From positions 75,735,562 to 75,799,561 of the forward strand of contig NC_135719.1 in NCBI RefSeq assembly GCF_964656455.1: 64,000 bases of DNA, read 5' to 3'. Positions 1-11,600 of this stretch are shown one piece after another; the stretch's first letter is position 1, and every line of letters starts with the position of its first letter. This DNA comes from Halichoerus grypus. Taxonomy: Eukaryota > Chordata > Mammalia > Carnivora > Phocidae. The notes below the pieces were generated by a model that was given only the letters and a program-made list of their open reading frames with translations, did not search any database and was not told the origin of the DNA. The translations under genes and the position numbers were made by a program.

Positions 1-429
1 TTTGAAGATTAGGTTAATTTTCTGCTGATGGGTTTTGGAGCCTATGTAAGTAGCTTCCGTTATTGCCTGTGAATAACTTACAGGATGGACACTGTTTCTC
101 TTAGACAAATTTGACTTGTTTTAGGAATTTTTAGTCTTAACTACATGAGAATGGAATAAGTTTATTTCTTTTGCCTCCTAAAACCCATTGTAATTAATTA
201 ATTGGGATTATATGCACCACCAAAAAAAAAAAAAAAATTGTATCACATAAACCAAAAGTGAAAAACACCCTAACCTTCTAGTAACAAACACTGTGGCATG
301 CACAAAGGGCGGATGCATTAAGTGGCGGAGGGAGGGACAGAAGTGGATAATTATTTGTAGCGATGCTTTTACTGTTGTTTGAATGAGACAGACTAACAGT
401 GGCAGCAGTCATTTTGCTGAATCAAAGTC
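1..429. other. AT-rich unique sequence, no gene seen
   Basis: Non-repetitive AT-rich sequence with a short A-run near 222-237. No splice-bounded open frame or recognisable repeat was found. Confidence 0.5.
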
Positions 430-890
430 CATGTTAGTCACATTATACACTGCCACAAAAGGTTGTTAAGGCTGGTATTAGCATATACCACTGAGGACAT
501 TGGAAGGACTCGATCTGTCACACTAAATCGCCTTCTTGCCCTCAACCATTGAAGTCTCCAGCTCCTCTGACATGTTCTTTCATTAATGGCCTGGCCTTGA
601 CAACTGATCCTAATTGCCTCTGAACCGCACTTCATGTATTATTGGTGTCTGCCTGCCCTGGTTCATGTCAACAAGCCACAGCACGCACAGGGTGCCCAGT
701 GCCTTCGCCGAAGCCATGCTCACACTGTCGTGTTCCATTGAGGGGCTTGGGTCCCGCTGGGAGTAAAGGGGAAAGCTAAAGCTCTTCCTGTCTCTTCTTA
801 GTAATACTTTAATGTCGATTTGTGCTGTGTACTTACGAAGCTTATATAAGGACTCCCTAGAAATATTAAACCAATTATGCAATATTCCAT
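430..890. promoter_or_regulatory. Candidate conserved non-coding element
   Basis: This block is less AT-rich than its surroundings and keeps several CpGs (for example in CTTCGCCGAAGCC near 703-715). It contains homeodomain-type cores such as CATTAATGG (about 580) and CTAATTGC (about 611). No repeat family is recognisable, and the minus-strand frames are short and lack convincing splice sites. Retained CpGs and dense AT-hook/homeobox-like sites in a gene desert suggest a distal regulatory element. This is inferred from composition; conservation was not measured. Confidence 0.3.
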
Positions 891-2039
891 TAAAGCACAG
901 ATATAAATGCTGACTGAAATTTTAGTTAACTAGTCAAACGTGTGTTTATTGTAAAATCCTTTTTCAACTTTAGATAGTACAGATTACATTCCTTTTTCCT
1001 TGATTCCGGGTAACAATTTCAATTTGGTGTATGATAATGGCCAAAAAAAGATCTATGATATTATGTAGTTTCCAGTTAGAAGGACACATCAGACCAGAAT
1101 TCCCCAAAAGCAAATTATTAGAGGTTTGAACAGGCCATTTTACTCCTAACACTTACCAACAGATTTATATTTACTGCATTTTCTACAAGTAGTTAAAATA
1201 ATCAATTTTAATGCATTACATGTATTTAAAAATCTTTATTTTGTTCTGACATTTCAGAAGACACTCATAAAGGAGAAAACACTTTAGATATGTTTTAATC
1301 TACTATTCTATAAGAAGAGCGATTTATTTACAACAAAATATTTTAAAATCTAAAACATAACATTAGAAATGCTCAAGATATTTACCTCTTTTTTTTTCTT
1401 TTCAGAAGTGTCTCTGAGATTTAAAATTTACCTTATTCCTGTGACAATTTTTTACAAGCACATCTCCGAACAATCATACAAGATTCTTTCAATCTTTTCA
1501 TCCTTTTTTATTTATTGAAGGCAGTTTTCTGGTGAGCCTTTTAAGCATGCAAGTTGTACCCGTGATCATAAAAAATAAATCATAGTAGCTCTTTTGTGCT
1601 AGGTATCATTTAGCCTAATCTAGACAGTGACATTTGGGCCACTAACAGCATAATCATGGTTATTGCTACAAATTGCTCCATGTTTGAGTTTTAATGTTAT
1701 AAGTAAATTATGCCACCGGATAAAATATATGTTTCTTTGGGAATTAAACATGTTTATTTCAGCAATGTGGCCATGGACTAGCACATAGACTTTGGGCTTC
1801 TTTCATGTAGTAATACTGCCACCTTCTGAAGCACGGAGGGATTATCCTCAAGGTTAGCTCGCTCACTCTTAAGACTTCTCAGGTGGCCATTTGCAGTGAT
1901 CCAGTAGCAAAAAACTTCCAACCAAACGCATTCAAGTCTGGCTGGCTGTTATGATATAAAAGATCAACTTGGTCTCCACTCTTCATTTTAAAGAGCAAAA
2001 AATGAATGTGGATATCCAGCAGTCAGTAGGAATACAGTT
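891..2039. other. AT-rich unique sequence, no gene seen
   Basis: Non-repetitive, strongly AT-rich DNA. Short frames on the minus strand are consistent with chance. Confidence 0.5.
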
Positions 2040-2490
2040 TCCTCTTTCCATTTTACCACCGAATGCCTTTTTATTTTTTGGACTTGAGAACCATCTTGAT
2101 CGGTCATGTGTAGTTTCCTGTCAGCCAGCTCAGCCAATGTGCAGTTAATTCTGGTATGGAAGTTACAAGAGCAGTTGCCTGGCAGAAGTGGGGCAGTGGT
2201 GGCCACAGCTGGGATTGTGAGAAGGGGATGGCTAATGTTGTTTTCCTATCATTCAATCAGACAGGATGCCCTTCAGCAGAACAGCGAGCCCTCCTGATTC
2301 TTCAGAATTAGTGAGATTAGCATGAAGCCCATAATGCAGGATGATGGAATTTGTCATAATTTGCATTGTCCTGGAAAAATGTGGGTTGATAGAGCGACGC
2401 ATCTTGGAGCATGTCATGTCCCACGGGCAGGTCACAGGGGAAGCTTGGCAGAAATAATTTTGTGATATGTGCATCAGTTGCAAATGCTTC
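2040..2490. promoter_or_regulatory. Candidate conserved non-coding element
   Basis: A moderately GC-richer block with no recognisable repeat. It contains GTCAGCCAGCTCAGCC, TTAATTCTGG, GAGATTAGCATGAAG and the CpG-bearing GAGCGACGCATC (about 2392). Overlapping small frames on both strands have no shared splice context, so I do not call a gene. The short AAAAT repeat at about 2506-2525 lies just outside. Regulatory function is an inference from sequence texture. Confidence 0.22.
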
Positions 2491-5173
2491 ATAAACGATT
2501 TGTCAAAATAAAATAAAATAAAATGGAAGAGGTTAGGAAAGTAGAGAAAGTAGGGTCATTGCACAAGCATCTCAAAGAATTGGATATGCCATCCTCCAGT
2601 ATCACATTTTCAGTGAGTAAATGAAAATACATAGAATGAATGACTTCATTCTCCTGTTGGTTTTAAATTCCCAAAGCCTTATTGGTAAGTCTTTCCTTTT
2701 ATCATGGTCTAAAAGTCAAATCTTGGAAAATACATGTGTGTTTCTGCAAAGTTTGTTTATGGAAGCCCCTTACAGCAATGATCAAATACAGCCACATTAG
2801 GATAGGTTTTCTGAGAGATTGCTTCTGACCTTGATAATGTTCCCAAACTGCAGATAGGAAAGGATAATCAGCATGTAGTTGACAAAACAAACATGACAGT
2901 GTTACTTATCTGCAGCAGCATTTCTGGAAATGGGCATGTAGAATTCAGACAGGCAAGGAGAGCATGCTTATTTAGCATAGCATTGCAAGAATGAAAGGTC
3001 CAATGTCAGGAATCGTCCATGGTTTATTTATGGAGCACCTGACAGTCATGCCGCTGTCTTTGATATTTAGGAATTTCTTCTCCCCCAGAACACTACAACT
3101 AGTGTTTGCAGGTTATGTTATTTATCATTTCAATATCTGCTTCTACTTCACAAAGACATTTTGCAATGTCTCCTTTATTTGTCTTTCTTTATACATTTCA
3201 AACAAAAGATTAATGCTGGCAGTTCAGTAACATTGATCTTTTATGACAGTTGAACATTTGTGGGTTGAGGGTCTAATAAGAAAAAAAATTAAGGAATTTA
3301 AGGAAAATGAAAAAAATCACTTGTGAGGATCGGGCTTATAATAAGAATGTTTCTTCTTCCTACACCGTTAGATAGGAAGAATACTCATTTTCTCAGATGG
3401 TTATAATTGTAGAATTGGGTTTTATGAAAACTAAAATTACCTTAGGGCACAGCTCAACATGAATAAATCTTTCAACACCCAGTATCTGGAAACATGATAC
3501 ACATGAAACTAATAATGCCCTACAATTACAAGAAGATCAAGAAGAACTGTGTGAAGTTTTTTAAAAAGTCTTATTTATTGAGTTCTAGAACATGAAAGTG
3601 ACTCCAAATAATTGTTAGTTCGGAGCATTTTAAATCATTTGTTGTTTGTAAAATAATAGCCCTCTATATAAACCTCATATGTTTTATAACTTGTCCTCCT
3701 GTCTGTATTCTTCAGAACTGATTGCTTTCAAACAAACTGTTTTACTAATCAGAGATAATAACTGCTTTATGGTGCCAATTGTCAAAAACTAGGTTTTTTA
3801 TGAACATTATTTCCCTAATATATCATCTCTTTACTCATAAAAAGATTGTTTTAATGAACCCTGTTTGCTGGGAGGTAACACTTCAGCCAAATTTCAGCAC
3901 CGTGGCTATTAAGTGGATATCCTGTACGGTATTCGTTGCATGAAGGGTTGGGGATTACAGACTAGATTTTTATTGTCTATGCCACATTTTAACTATTTTT
4001 TCCATTGTCTTATTTTTGATGGATGCTACTGTGGAAAAAAAAAGGCACCTGTTGCTTCTGTGAAATTTCTTTCCTTGCAGGAAATGTGCCTGCGGTGCCA
4101 GCTAGTTTGTCTTGGTGAGACTCTTTTTAGCATTTGTCCCTAAATGGCAAAGCCACAGTACTCACAGATGATCTTCAGAGGAGACCAACCCACAACCCTT
4201 TGTTAGCTTTCCTTGTAGAAAATGATGAATGATGAAAGCTTTTTCAAATAAGTATACATCTCACCACCCACCTCCCAAATATTTTAATGAACTGAGAGTT
4301 TAAATTGTATTTTTCACACAAAGTTTTCTAAATGAAATAAAAAGAGTAATTTTTGCAGTGTCTTTAAACTTTATCATTCTTTTACTCTATCTAGTGACCA
4401 TTGATCTAACAATGCTAGCTTAACTCTTGATGTCTTATGAACTGTTTATTCAGTCATTTGTTCACTCAGTCAGTGTATGTTCCTACTGTTTATGGTGCCT
4501 CCTCTGTGTCCTATGAGGTCTACCATATGAAAGTTTATTTCCCAGAGGGATAGAAAGTGAAGTGAGCAGAGAAGGCCCAATCAGCGAATTTAATCAAGAG
4601 GTATTTATTGGGCAAAGCACCTCATCCAGAGTTAATGGCATTGCCACTCTGTGAATGAGCCTCAGCAAATGAAGAGGTAGCTAAAGGAATTAGCTTATTA
4701 ACGTGCTATCATCACATCTGGACTGGATTCAGTTCTTGGTGCTTGCCTGAAAAACTCATTACATTATCAGAGTACCTGGTAATCTTCATGTTAACAGAAG
4801 GATATCTAATCTGTGGTTCTTTGTCCAACTAGTTTGTGATGCAACCCAAATTACCAGTTTATTTGAGAATAAAATGATATTTTTTGCCCGGTACAGGTGA
4901 CTTGAGGAAGCAAATTATACTTGTTTTCCTTTCTGCTTTCACTAACCTGTGTTCTTTAATAAACTTAATGTCTTGAAGATTATTAATGGTGTTGGGATGT
5001 GTTTTTTTCTTTTTTTTTCTTTTGCCCAACTTTAATAGCTGTCTCTATTAACTCTGTCATTTTAGATTTATTCCTTAGGATTCTCTATGGTGGGCAAATA
5101 GTCTTAAGAAAGAAAATCAAAGAAAATGTTGATTGAGTCAGCCAAGATTGTCATGGAGCCAGTATACCTTAAG
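2491..5173. other. Unique sequence; possible L2 scrap near 4445-4530
   Basis: Mostly unique AT-rich DNA without a supported gene. Around 4445-4530 the sequence faintly resembles the reverse complement of an L2 3' end (CAGTCATTTGTTCACTCAGT followed by a degraded repeat core), too decayed to call firmly. Short frames at 2991-3230 and 3913-4143 have no supporting features. Confidence 0.4.
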
Positions 5174-5402
5174 ACAGAATGTACTATAGGGGTGCCTGGG
5201 TGGCTCAGTTGGTTAAGCACGGACTCTTGGTTTCAGCTCGGTCAGTCAGGATTTCGGGGTTGTGAGATCAAGCCCTGAGATGGGCTCTGCGCTCAGCACA
5301 GAGTCTGTTTAAGACTCTCTCCCCTCTGCCCCACCCCTCCTTTCTCAAAGTAAATGAATAAATCTTTTTTTTTAATTAAAAAAAAAGAAAGAATGTACCA
5401 TA
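5174..5402 (+). mobile_element. Can-SINE with target-site duplication
   Basis: A tRNA-derived carnivore SINE body runs from about 5189 to 5389. It begins GGGGTGCCTGGGTGGCTCAG, carries the internal pol III promoter-like tRNA segment, a pyrimidine-rich middle, AATGAATAAATC and a T/A-rich tail. The flanks AGAATGTACTATA (5176-5188) and AGAATGTACCATA (5390-5402) form a 13-bp duplication with one mismatch, as expected for L1-driven insertion. Confidence 0.93.
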
Positions 5403-6955
5403 GAGATATTTTTTGTAGATATTTCAGGGTAGACAGATAACTTCCCTGAGTAAATGAGAGTGTTAGCTAAACCACCATCCACATAATTTAATGCTAAATA
5501 TTTATTTTAAGTATAAAGGAAACAGATTAGGTAATATTTTAAGTTTAATTTAAAAGTTATTATTTTAAAGAAAAATATTCAGTTACTAATAAATTCTTTG
5601 AAAAGTTGTTGGTAATGGAAAATAACTAAAAAGAAATCAAGGCAAAGAATAGAATATACTTCTTTCAAATACAGTTTTCTTTTCCCCCACGAGGGCAGAT
5701 GTCTCTAATACAACTCAATGTACATAAATTTTGGAAGTTCACTCGTGAATTTTCCTTTTATATCTAGTCATAGGTTTTCTTCTTTTAATACAAAAGTCAT
5801 TGTCCTTGTTTCTGGCTCAAACTTGCCATATAAGCCCTGAAGCCCCTTTACCAGGAGCGTGGGGGAAAGAAGGTGTCCTTCCCTCATCCATTCTTTTCTA
5901 ACCACTCTATTCCCTCCCCCCCAAAAAATTAGGGGTCCATTGGCTATTATAAAATAATTTATATACTAAATGTAAAATTTATATTAGAAAACAGTTCTAC
6001 AGTGATAAAATAAATAAATAAAACAATGAGTTCTCTCATTTTTTCCCTCTTTATTAATTTTTAAACCACTATTTTTATTGCCCAGAAAATTTTTGCAGTC
6101 TAGTAGTCTGTGATGTAGACAAGGCTCCTTGGAGAATTTCAGGATAAGAATTTAGCCAAATGATAGTCATTTTAACTTAGCCAAAAAAACAGCATCACTT
6201 CATTTCCTTCACACACATGGTACTTTTATTCCTCACAGATGATTCAGAGGAGTTTTTCTTGTATATATTATATTGGAAATATATTAGTTGTAAATATGAG
6301 GTATGATCATACTGTGCACTTATTAGAGTGGGATGTCATCAAACTTTCAAAGTTTCTGAAAATGTGTGGCAGTTAATGAATGAGAATTGATAACGAAAGA
6401 GAAAAGGCCACTAGACTGTGGAAGATGATCAGATCACACTTGAAATGGAAAGCTTTCCTGTTGACAGAAGAGAACTGTGTCCAGAAAAGAAATGGTGTTT
6501 CCATGTCGTTTTGGCTCCTTGGAACTGGATTAAAACTAATGGATTCTAAAATTTATACTTGACGAAAGAATAAAACAGCTGAAATTACGACAGCAAAGAG
6601 ATAGAGAGCCAAAAGAATCACTAATGTAACTCTTAGAGAACCAGTTCTCCCCACCATCAATTTATATTGCTATGGCGTATATCTCATATATGGGATATCT
6701 TAACTGCTTTCCAGGGCATTTGGAAGTTGTCTAAAACCACGTGTGCACTATCTGCCCAATGAATAAAGGTAAACAGTCTTTCTTGCTAGAAATGGTGGCC
6801 ATTGTTTTTACTTTAGGTTAAAAGCTGTTTTGGTATTGATGATGGGATTCTATAGGATCTTTCCTGGAGTTAGAGGGGATGGAAGGACCATATAAGTAAT
6901 GAGTCATTAGGAGCACCAAGACAAGTGGGGAGAGCTGGTAACAGGAAGACATAAA
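5403..6955. other. AT-rich unique sequence, no gene seen
   Basis: No repeat family or splice-bounded frame is recognisable. A 60-codon frame at 6380-6562 (+) is no longer than expected by chance. Confidence 0.45.
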
Positions 6956-7209
6956 GCTTGCTTCTGGGGCGCCTGGGTGGCTCAGCTGGTTAAGCATCTG
7001 ACTCTTGGTTTCGGCTCAGCTCATGATCTCATGGGTCATGAGATTGAGGCCCATGTCAGGCTCTGTGCTTAGCTGGGAGTCTGCTTGAAGATTCTCTTCC
7101 TCTGCCCTGCCTCCCAATCTCATTCTCTCTCTCTCTCTCGCCCTCTCTCTCTCTAAAATAAATAAATAAATCTTAATTTAAAAAAAAAAAAAAAAAGGCT
7201 TGCTTCTGG
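6956..7209 (+). mobile_element. Can-SINE with target-site duplication
   Basis: The SINE body is about 6967-7197: a GGGGCGCCTGGGTGGCTCAG head, a (CT)n segment at about 7124-7154, AATAAATAAATC and a long A-tail. GCTTGCTTCTGG occurs at both ends (6956-6967 and 7198-7209), an intact duplication that points to a young insertion. Confidence 0.95.
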
Positions 7210-7424
7210 GCAGGCAGGGGACCTAACAGGATAGAGTCGAGGTCCAGGAAAAGATGGCATTCCCTTCCAGGGTCATATGATTACTATGCAACAACACCCA
7301 AAATGTAAATGAAAACAATGAGTGAAGATGAAGAAACCGGGCTGCACAGAATAGCGAGACCATTCTTAAATATTAGTTCAGACCTAATAAAAAAACTGGT
7401 CACGGGCCAGCGACAAAGCCATAG

Positions 7425-7640
7425 ATACTGTATGTTCCTCATGCTAAACTGTGCATTCCTTATTTAATCCTCACAGCCATCCTTTTAGATGAATATTATT
7501 ATCGCCATTTTCAAGTATGGAAACTGAGTTTCAGAGAGGTTATGTAACTTGTCCAGAAGCACACAGCTAGTACCTGGTAGAACAGGATATGAACCTTAAT
7601 TCTACCTGACTTGAAACTATGTTCTTTTCATACATTATTT
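7425..7640 (+). mobile_element. MIR element
   Basis: Matches the MIR layout on the plus strand: TTTAATCCTCACAGCC, then ATTATTATCGCCATTTTCAA, GGAAACTGAG, GAGAGGTTATGTAACTTG, and CACACAGCTAGTACCTGGTAGAA. MIR is an ancient tRNA-derived SINE shared by mammals, so this is an old insertion. Confidence 0.9.
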
Positions 7641-9189
7641 TTCAAGTTTGGGAAGAAGGAACCCAGTAAAAAAGCAAAGACTAAGCTCCTTTAAAAACCT
7701 ATGTGCAGAAACTGAATCATGCCTTAGGAGTAAGAAAAGCAAGTAAAGACCTGGAATATTAGTTTTTTTATGAGGAGAAAACAGAAGACTCAGGATTGTC
7801 TTAGAGAAGCAAGGACTAATAAGATGAGTTGAATATTATTATACTCTTGAATATTGTTATGTTGTCTAAATCATGAAGCATCTTCATGAGAATATTATTA
7901 CCTGAAGACAGTATACAAGGGAATGAATTTAAGTGAAAACAAGCAAACTAGCACACAATGAAAAACCGATTTGTTGCATGTGAGAATATCTTGACCAGAG
8001 GGTATTGAAAGGCTGACATAGGCTACCTGAGAGATCTACAAGAGATGTCTCTGTGGCACATTTTTCCTTAAGCTGTATTGGCTCTATGTGATTCTTTGCT
8101 TAGAATGTTTGCCTGACACCTACAAAATAATCAATAAATGTTTTAGGAATGAACAAATGACTGAATGAATGAGTACTTTTAACCAGGCTGGGAATTTATG
8201 AATGCCTCCCTAAAAGAGATGACACCTGAACAGTGGGCCAATTTTTTGGAAAGAAGAGTGGATATGGAGAGGTCATGACTTTGTTAAAAGCCATAGAAAA
8301 GAAAATGAGTTCCCTGCCTTCCAGCAGCCTGCTCAGGTCAAAAGGCATGTCTCCTCTTGGTCGTTTTAAGGGACACTGAAAAATGTATTACTGGCACATG
8401 CTTTCTCAATTAAAAATAATTATTTGGGGTCAAAATATGTCTCGGTGCATATTTAAATGGCAACATTTAAATAATAGTTTTCAGGCAATGTCTTTCTTGG
8501 GTCTTTGGTTTTATGAGCTATTTGGGGAAATATACCTAATAATTTTGTTTTAGAATGGGTTGATTAAAGTTTTAAAAGGAGGTAGTGATGAAATTCACCC
8601 TTGAGATCTCCTGTAAACAAGAGTTTGCTTGAGGGAGCAAGACTTTAGATACCTTTTTGATTTTTACAGGACAGTTCACTCAGAATTGTAAAGGAAGGGG
8701 TGCTAAAGGACAGATAGGCAATTATCTGTCTATTTTAATATTACATTTGAAGAAGCTTTCATCAGTAGAAGGCACAGAATCATCTGTCTAACAAAGACCT
8801 AGAAGAGCCAACAAATTTGCTGTAATATCTGAGAGAATTTGAACTATTAAAAACTGATCCAATGCAATGATAATTATGGATAACATTGAGGGAATTCATA
8901 GGATTTGCATCCTCACTGAACATAATAAAAAAGAGAAAAATAATTTTTTACCTTACCTATTTAACAATGCTTTAGATTTATTAAATCATCCAGATATTTA
9001 AATTTAAAATTTGTCCCTTTAATATGTTTAAGATACATTGGCAAACAGTTCTCTGTAACTATGAAAATCTAATACAGAATAATCCAAGTTTCACATGTGT
9101 ATTATTACTCCTGAGCCTGATGTGTACTCTTGTGACATGCAATCACACATAACTAACTCTATGCCATAGTCTCAGTTATCATAGCATTC
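7641..9189. other. Unique sequence with a short L2 3' end
   Basis: Mostly unique DNA. At about 8085-8175 the sequence ends in ATCAATAAATGTTTTAGGAATGAACAAATGACTGAATGAATGAG, split here by description only, which resembles the plus-strand 3' terminus of L2. No gene is supported in the rest. Confidence 0.5.
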
Positions 9190-9320
9190 TCTCTCTCCAC
9201 CTTTTCAAAGTCTAGCCATTTTTAAGTTCCAGCTTAAATCCCATCTCTTCCATGAAACTTTCATCCCAGCCATGAGCTACAAGTGACTTCTCTCTATACT
9301 AACATCCAGTATCATTTATT
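9190..9320 (+). mobile_element. L2 fragment
   Basis: The stretch CCAGCTTAAATCCCATCTCT followed by TCCATGAAACTTTCATCCCAGCC matches the L2 3' region (the conserved 'CTCAAATGCCACCTCCTCCATGAAGCC' segment) with typical decay. Ends are approximate. Confidence 0.7.
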
Positions 9321-9507
9321 GGTAAGATTCTTTGGTTACCAATTACAGACACTACTTAAGCAAATGGTAGGAAATTTAGGATGATGATGTTGCACTACCT
9401 TAGAACCTCAAGGTAGGCATTGTCTAGCCCTCAGAAAGTTACTACAGTTAGAACCAGAAACTAAAATCAGAACAATAATGATTTATGTAAAGGTTTATGT
9501 CATGTTT

Positions 9508-9932
9508 ATATTGCCTGCTCAGGCCACCATAACAAAATACCAGAGACAGGGTGTCTTAAACAACAGAAATTCATTTCTCTCAGTTCTGGAGGCTGGGAAG
9601 TCAAGATCTTGGTGTCAGCCAGTTTGGTTTCTGGTGAGGTCTCCCTTCCTACATTGCAGACAGCTGCCTTCTCCCTGTGTCCTCACGCCTTTCCTCAGTG
9701 CATGTACTTGAAGGGAGAGAGTAATCTTTCTCTCTCTTTTTCTTCTTCTTCTTCTTCTTATTCCTCTTCTTCTTCTTTTTACAAGGCCATCAATCCTATC
9801 AGACAAGGACTCCACCCATATGGTCTCACTTAACCTTAATTACCTGCTAAAAGCCTTAATTCCAAACACAGTCCTATGGGGGTTGAGGCTTCAACATATG
9901 AATTTGGGGAGAATACAATTCAGTCTATAGTG
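9508..9932 (-). mobile_element. MLT1-type MaLR LTR, reverse orientation
   Basis: The plus strand reads as the reverse complement of an MLT1 LTR. CCACCATAACAAAATACCAG, TTAAACAACAGAAATTCATT and AGTTCTGGAGGCTGGGAAGT open it, and AACATATGAATTTGGGGAGA closes it. Its interior has the usual TGTGTCCTCACGCC and GGACTCCACCCATATGGTCT segments. No internal retroviral region or second LTR was seen nearby, so it is a solo LTR of an ancient ERVL-MaLR element. A (TTC)n simple repeat has expanded inside at about 9737-9780. Confidence 0.9.
9737..9780. repeat. (TTC)n microsatellite within the LTR
   Basis: A run of TTC/TCT triplets with one interruption (TTATTCC), lying inside the MLT1 LTR. The serine/arginine-rich frames over it are low-complexity artefacts. 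Confidence 0.9.
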
Positions 9933-9944
9933 TCATACTTCCTA

Positions 9945-10330
9945 GATACCAGACCTTAGAATAAGCACTTTACATAGATTAAGTCATTTAATGCACACAA
10001 AAACAAACTGAGGGTTCTAGAGGGGAGGGGGGTGGGAGGATGGGTTAGCCTGGTGATGGGAATTAAAGAGGGCACGTTCTGCATGGAGCACCGGGTGTTA
10101 TATGCAAACAATGAATCATGGAACACTACATCAAAAACTAATGATGTAATGTATGGTGATTAACATAACATAATAATAATAATAAAAAAAAGTAAGTACA
10201 ATTTTATCACCATTTCATAGATGAGGAAAAGAAAGCAGAAAAATGTTAAGTAACGTGACCAAGGTCACATAGCTTCTAAATGATGCCAAGTTTAAACACA
10301 GTTTTCTGGCTATGGAATCCATAGCCTTGA
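9945..10330 (+). mobile_element. MIR element split by an L1 insertion
   Basis: The left part (about 9950-10002) reads AATAAGCACTTTACATAGAT and AGTCATTTAATGCACAC, and the right part (about 10196-10330) reads CACCATTTCATAGATGAGGA, TTAAGTAACGTGACCAAGGTCACATAGC and so on. Together they form one plus-strand MIR interrupted by a carnivore L1 tail. Confidence 0.85.
10003..10192 (+). mobile_element. Carnivore L1 3' end (type A tail)
   Basis: A 5'-truncated L1 tail: AAACTGAGGGTTCTAGAGGG, GGTTAGCCTGGTGATGGGAA, GAGCACCGGGTGTTATATGC, CAATGAATCATGGAACACTA, then GATGTAATGTATGGTGATTA and an AT-rich tail. The same 3' terminus occurs near 18.0, 37.0 and 44.3 kb, identifying one L1 subfamily. It sits inside a MIR. 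Confidence 0.9.
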
Positions 10331-11035
10331 ACACTGAGCTAAATTGCCCCTCCAGAAGCCAGAAGGACTCCCTCCGTCATCCCTGCTTCTGTCTCAGTGT
10401 TTGCTCTATCGTGCAGCGTAGCTTTCTCTGCTTCTTCAGTCCACATAGAGGAATATGGCCAGCCTTCAGCTCCAGAGTTTCCATGCTACAATTCTTTCAG
10501 TTCCCACATCCCATATGCCCAAGCGAGAGAATTCTCCGATGAATGTGGATCAGCTTTGCCCTGCGTAGTACTTAACAGTATCGATTAAAGGAGTGGAAAA
10601 ATAGTCACTACCTAATACTCTCATTGCTTATAATCCATGTATTACTGTGAATGGCCGAAACAAATGAATCATACACTCTTTGCGTTCACTCATTTTGTTT
10701 TACTGTTGTTCTCTCCTGAAATGGCACCTTGATCCAGATGCTTTTCTGTGAAGCAAGTTTAATTGTTGAGAGTGTTTTTGTTAAATGTTTCTTTTATCTT
10801 CTTGCCTAAGGAAATACTTGCAAAGGATATTTTTTCTTCCTGCTTTACTTCACGTTATGAAAAAGAAAGGTATCCAATTAGAAAAAGAAAAACCAGGAAG
10901 GATGAGTAATGCTCATTTATTTGTTTGTTTGTTTAACTCAATGGACCCCCATTTGAATCCTTCTGTTCCTAAGAGAACTGTCTGCAGTTGCATGGCAGCT
11001 TTGTGGGAATAGGGTTAGTTTCACAATGTGAAGAA
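10331..11035. other. Unique sequence, no gene seen
   Basis: Several overlapping 60-76 codon frames lie around 10312-10588, but they have no splice context or recognisable motifs. I see no gene. Confidence 0.45.
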
Positions 11036-11091
11036 GTTTGGCTGCACTAACCCTAAGGTTTGGCTGCACTGAACATAAGGCTTCTGTTTGG
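11036..11091 (+). repeat. 22-bp tandem duplication (about 2.5 copies)
   Basis: GTTTGGCTGCACTAACCCTAAG (11036-11057) is followed directly by GTTTGGCTGCACTGAACATAAG (11058-11079). A third partial copy (GTTTGGCTGC) is split across the SINE that follows: the insertion duplicated CTTCTGTTTGG, and GTTTGGCTGC resumes at about 11306. Confidence 0.85.
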
Positions 11092-11300
11092 GGGGCACCT
11101 GGGTGGCTTAGTTGGTTAAACATCTGCCTTCAGCTCAGGTCATGATCTTGGTGTCCTGGGATCAAGCCCCAAGTTGGGCTCCCTGCTTGGTAGGGAGTCG
11201 CTTGTCCCTCTCTCTCTGCCCCTTCCCCCCTGCTCTTGCCCTGTCTCTCTCTCAAATAAATAATATCTTTTAAAAAAAGAAAAAGAAAAGAAGAGGAAAC
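11092..11300 (+). mobile_element. Can-SINE inserted into a minisatellite
   Basis: The head GGGCACCTGGGTGGCTTAGT, the tRNA-like core, a CT-rich segment, CAAATAAATAAT and a purine-rich tail are present. The flanks CTTCTGTTTGG (11081-11091) and CTTATGTTTGG (11301-11311) are the duplication, with one mismatch. Confidence 0.92.
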
Positions 11301-11394
11301 CTTATGTTTGGCTGCCAGTGGTTTCATAGGCATGTTCATACCCTACCTTAACATAACCTCCTCTCCATCTGATTAGACCAAAAACTAAAGAACA

Positions 11395-11600
11395 ATGTAT
11401 TTATAGGTAGATAATCTTGGCCTCAAATCCCACTTCTGCCACTTTACAAGTGATGTGACCTTTGGCAAGTTACTAACTTCCCTGAGTCTGTTTACTCAGA
11501 TATAAAATGGAAATGATCTTTATGTCATAAAACTGCTATGAAAATCAAGTGAAAATGTATCTAGGTGTCTTGTCTGTGTTGGCTCAACAATATTGTCTTT
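11395..11600 (-). mobile_element. MIR element, reverse orientation
   Basis: Reads as the reverse complement of MIR: TCAAATCCCACTTCTGCCACT, GTGATGTGACCTTTGGCAAGTTACT, CCCTGAGTCTGTTTACTCAGATATAAAATGG, then a decayed GCTCAACAATATTGT end. Each quoted piece is a separate segment. Confidence 0.88.

Noticed and set aside
5189..5265. A tRNA gene, suggested by the tRNA-like SINE head
   Set aside because: The tRNA-related segment is the decayed head of a Can-SINE with an A-rich tail and target duplication; the same applies to every other SINE head here.
9615..9833. Arg-rich or Ser-rich overlapping frames
   Set aside because: They lie in an MLT1 LTR with an embedded TTC microsatellite.
11036..11060. 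CTAACCCTAA as another telomeric repeat
   Set aside because: It is a single chance match inside a 22-bp tandem unit, not a telomeric array.
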